From: Acidobacteriota bacterium
GTDB lineage: Bacteria > Acidobacteriota > Thermoanaerobaculia > Thermoanaerobaculales > Sulfomarinibacteraceae
Reading direction: 5' to 3'
Length of the DNA stretch: 34,777 nucleotides
NCBI GenBank assembly: GCA_024641545.1
Contig: JAHECW010000041.1
Coordinates: 1-34,777, forward strand
Shown here piece by piece: positions 33,458 to 34,777 of the stretch. The notes beneath the pieces were generated by a model. It made no database searches, had not been told where the DNA came from, and worked only from the letters and a program-made list of their open reading frames with translations. Both the position numbers and the translations under genes were made by a program. Within the stretch, counting starts at the first letter, position 1; every line of letters starts with the position of its first letter.

Positions 33458-34777
33458 TCAGGACCTCACGGCTTCGACCTCGTCCACGGTGACCGGTTTC
33501 GCCGGACCGAGACGACGGGCGCCGCCCTCGGTGATGAGATAGTCCTCCTCGTTGCGCAGACCACCGAAACCGCGCCACTCGTCGAGCTTGTCGAAGTCAA
33601 GGAACTCGGCGCAGTGGCCGCGCGAGCGCCAGAGATCCATGAGCTGGGGAACAAAGTAGATCCCGGGTTCAACAGTGATGACAAAACCGGGCTCGAGCTC
33701 CCGCCCGAGTCGCAGCGATTTCAGTCCGAACTGGGTGCTCTTCGGTTCCCCCGCCCAGCCGGCGTGGACCTCGCCGAGGTCCTCCATGTCGTGGACATCG
33801 AGACCCATGAGATGCCCAACCCCACACGGGAAGAACATCGCGTGGGCGCCGGCTTGGAGAGCGTCTTCGGTGTTGCCCTTCATCAGGCCCAGATCCTTCA
33901 TCCCCTCAGCGATGACACGGCACGCGGCAAAATGTACATCGCGGTTGGTCACGCCCGGCGCCAGGAGGTCGATGGCGGCATGGTAGGACGCGAGCTGAAT
34001 CTCGTAGATGGTCCGTTGCCTGGAGCTGAAAGTGGGACTCACGGGAAAGGTCGACGAGAGGTCACCGGCGTAACCCATGGCGGTCTGCGCGCCGGCATCG
34101 AGCAGGAAGAGATCGCCGTCCGCGAGGGTGTTGCCGTGAAAGTGGTTGTGCAGGGTCTCGCCGCGAACGGTCGCGATCACCGGAAATGAGAGACCGCCGC
34201 CGGCGGCGTTGGCAACCCTCTCGACCTCGGCGGCGATATCGGATTCCCGCATCCCCGGCCGGGCCATCCGCATCCCCGCAACGTGCATCTCCACCGATGT
34301 GGTCACGGCGCGCTCGATCTCGACGATCTCCTCCTCGCTCTTGACGTTGCGCTGGGCGACCACCGCCCGGATGAACTCGAGCGAGGCGCGGCCGGCGATC
34401 TCGGCCGCGGGCAACCCCAGAAGCATCGACAGGAGCAGTGCATTGTCGGCGCGATAGGGCGGCAGAAAGCGCACCTGCCGGCCGGCCCGGACGGCGTCGC
34501 CGACGATTCGGCCGAGCGCGGAGCGCGGACGGATCTCACTCACGCCGGCCCGCCGGGCGCGTTCGGCGATGGATGGAAGGTCCCCCATCCAGACAATGTC
34601 ATCGATGGTGAGTTCGTCGCCAAAAACGATCGTCGAACCCTCATCGACGTCGATCACCGCAGCCAACCCGGGCTGATCGAGCCCGAAAAAGTACAGAAAG
34701 GTGCTGTCCTGGCGAAAAGGATAGCAGTTGTCGGCGTAGTTCATGGGGCTCTCGTTGTTTCCCAGAAAGAGCAGCAG
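33458..34777 (-). CDS. M24 aminopeptidase P-like metallopeptidase, N-terminus cut by window edge
   Basis: The frame is open to the right edge. Sequence before ATG 34744 reads LLLFLGNNESP, which continues the aminopeptidase P N-terminal domain (MNYADNCYPFRQDSTF), so 34744 is internal and the true start lies outside the window. About 439 residues are visible. The M24 metal ligands are present: D and D in LLDAG and YAGDLSSTF, H in GVGHLMG, E in VEPGIY and E in NEEDY. It should remove N-terminal residues before proline, with two Mn or Co ions, in the cytoplasm. The stop (33458-33460) is followed closely by a GAACCG-AA-CGGTTC palindrome (33442-33455). Confidence 0.92.
   Translation of the reverse strand: MLLFLGNNESPMNYADNCYPFRQDSTFLYFFGLDQPGLAAVIDVDEGSTIVFGDELTIDDIVWMGDLPSIAERARRAGVSEIRPRSALGRIVGDAVRAGRQVRFLPPYRADNALLLSMLLGLPAAEIAGRASLEFIRAVVAQRNVKSEEEIVEIERAVTTSVEMHVAGMRMARPGMRESDIAAEVERVANAAGGGLSFPVIATVRGETLHNHFHGNTLADGDLFLLDAGAQTAMGYAGDLSSTFPVSPTFSSRQRTIYEIQLASYHAAIDLLAPGVTNRDVHFAACRVIAEGMKDLGLMKGNTEDALQAGAHAMFFPCGVGHLMGLDVHDMEDLGEVHAGWAGEPKSTQFGLKSLRLGRELEPGFVITVEPGIYFVPQLMDLWRSRGHCAEFLDFDKLDEWRGFGGLRNEEDYLITEGGARRLGPAKPVTVDEVEAVRS

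Overview
The window is GC-rich, densely packed DNA with short gaps, frequent 4-base stop/start overlaps, several TTG and GTG starts, and intergenic short tandem repeats. Its gene content (tricorn-type protease, PEGA-domain protein, DUF6599 lipoprotein next to a Tat-exported DUF362 protein, several envelope proteins, sigma-54 regulation) suggests a Gram-negative environmental heterotroph, most likely Acidobacteriota or a close relative. That assignment is an inference from gene types, not from a marker gene. I see no rRNA, tRNA, CRISPR, prophage or insertion sequence.

Layout. (1) 1-6481, minus strand: a tricorn protease cut by the left edge, a repeat-filled gap, and an exported alpha/beta hydrolase fused to three PEGA-like domains. 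(2) 6961-8664, plus: an M28-family lipoprotein peptidase. (3) 8838-19868, minus: a likely seven-gene operon, in transcription order beta-propeller/MBL-fold/TPR protein, secreted isochorismatase-like hydrolase, DUF2891 protein, fused HyuA-HyuB (5-oxoprolinase-type) enzyme, NRAMP-like transporter with atypical metal-site motifs, sodium-symporter (NSS) protein, and a small membrane protein. (4) 20063-21331, minus: a DEAD-box RNA helicase with a DEGD motif II and a clear intrinsic terminator. (5) 21631-25935, minus: DUF6599 protein, Tat-exported DUF362 protein, DUF885-like metallopeptidase and a cysteine-rich 4Fe-4S protein. (6) 26290-28163, plus: a DUF3553 protein and an acetoacetate-decarboxylase-superfamily protein. 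(7) 28181-33329, minus: a signalling cluster of membrane PAS kinase, single-domain response regulator, GAF kinase and sigma-54-dependent response regulator. (8) 33458-34777, minus: an M24 aminopeptidase P-like enzyme cut by the right edge.

How it fits together. Four putative peptidases (tricorn, M28, DUF885-like, M24) share the window with a 5-oxoprolinase-type enzyme and two transporters, which suits growth on peptides, amino acids and pyroglutamate. The most interesting unit is the 8838-19868 operon: a predicted ATP-dependent 5-oxoprolinase translationally coupled to an NRAMP-fold protein lacking the usual metal-site motifs, followed by an NSS protein lacking the usual gate arginine and by a small companion membrane protein. 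I propose it as a candidate uptake and use system for 5-oxoproline or a related lactam. The DUF6599/DUF362/4Fe-4S cluster is a second candidate uncharacterised system, and the kinase/regulator cluster looks like a branched phosphorelay ending in a sigma-54 activator.
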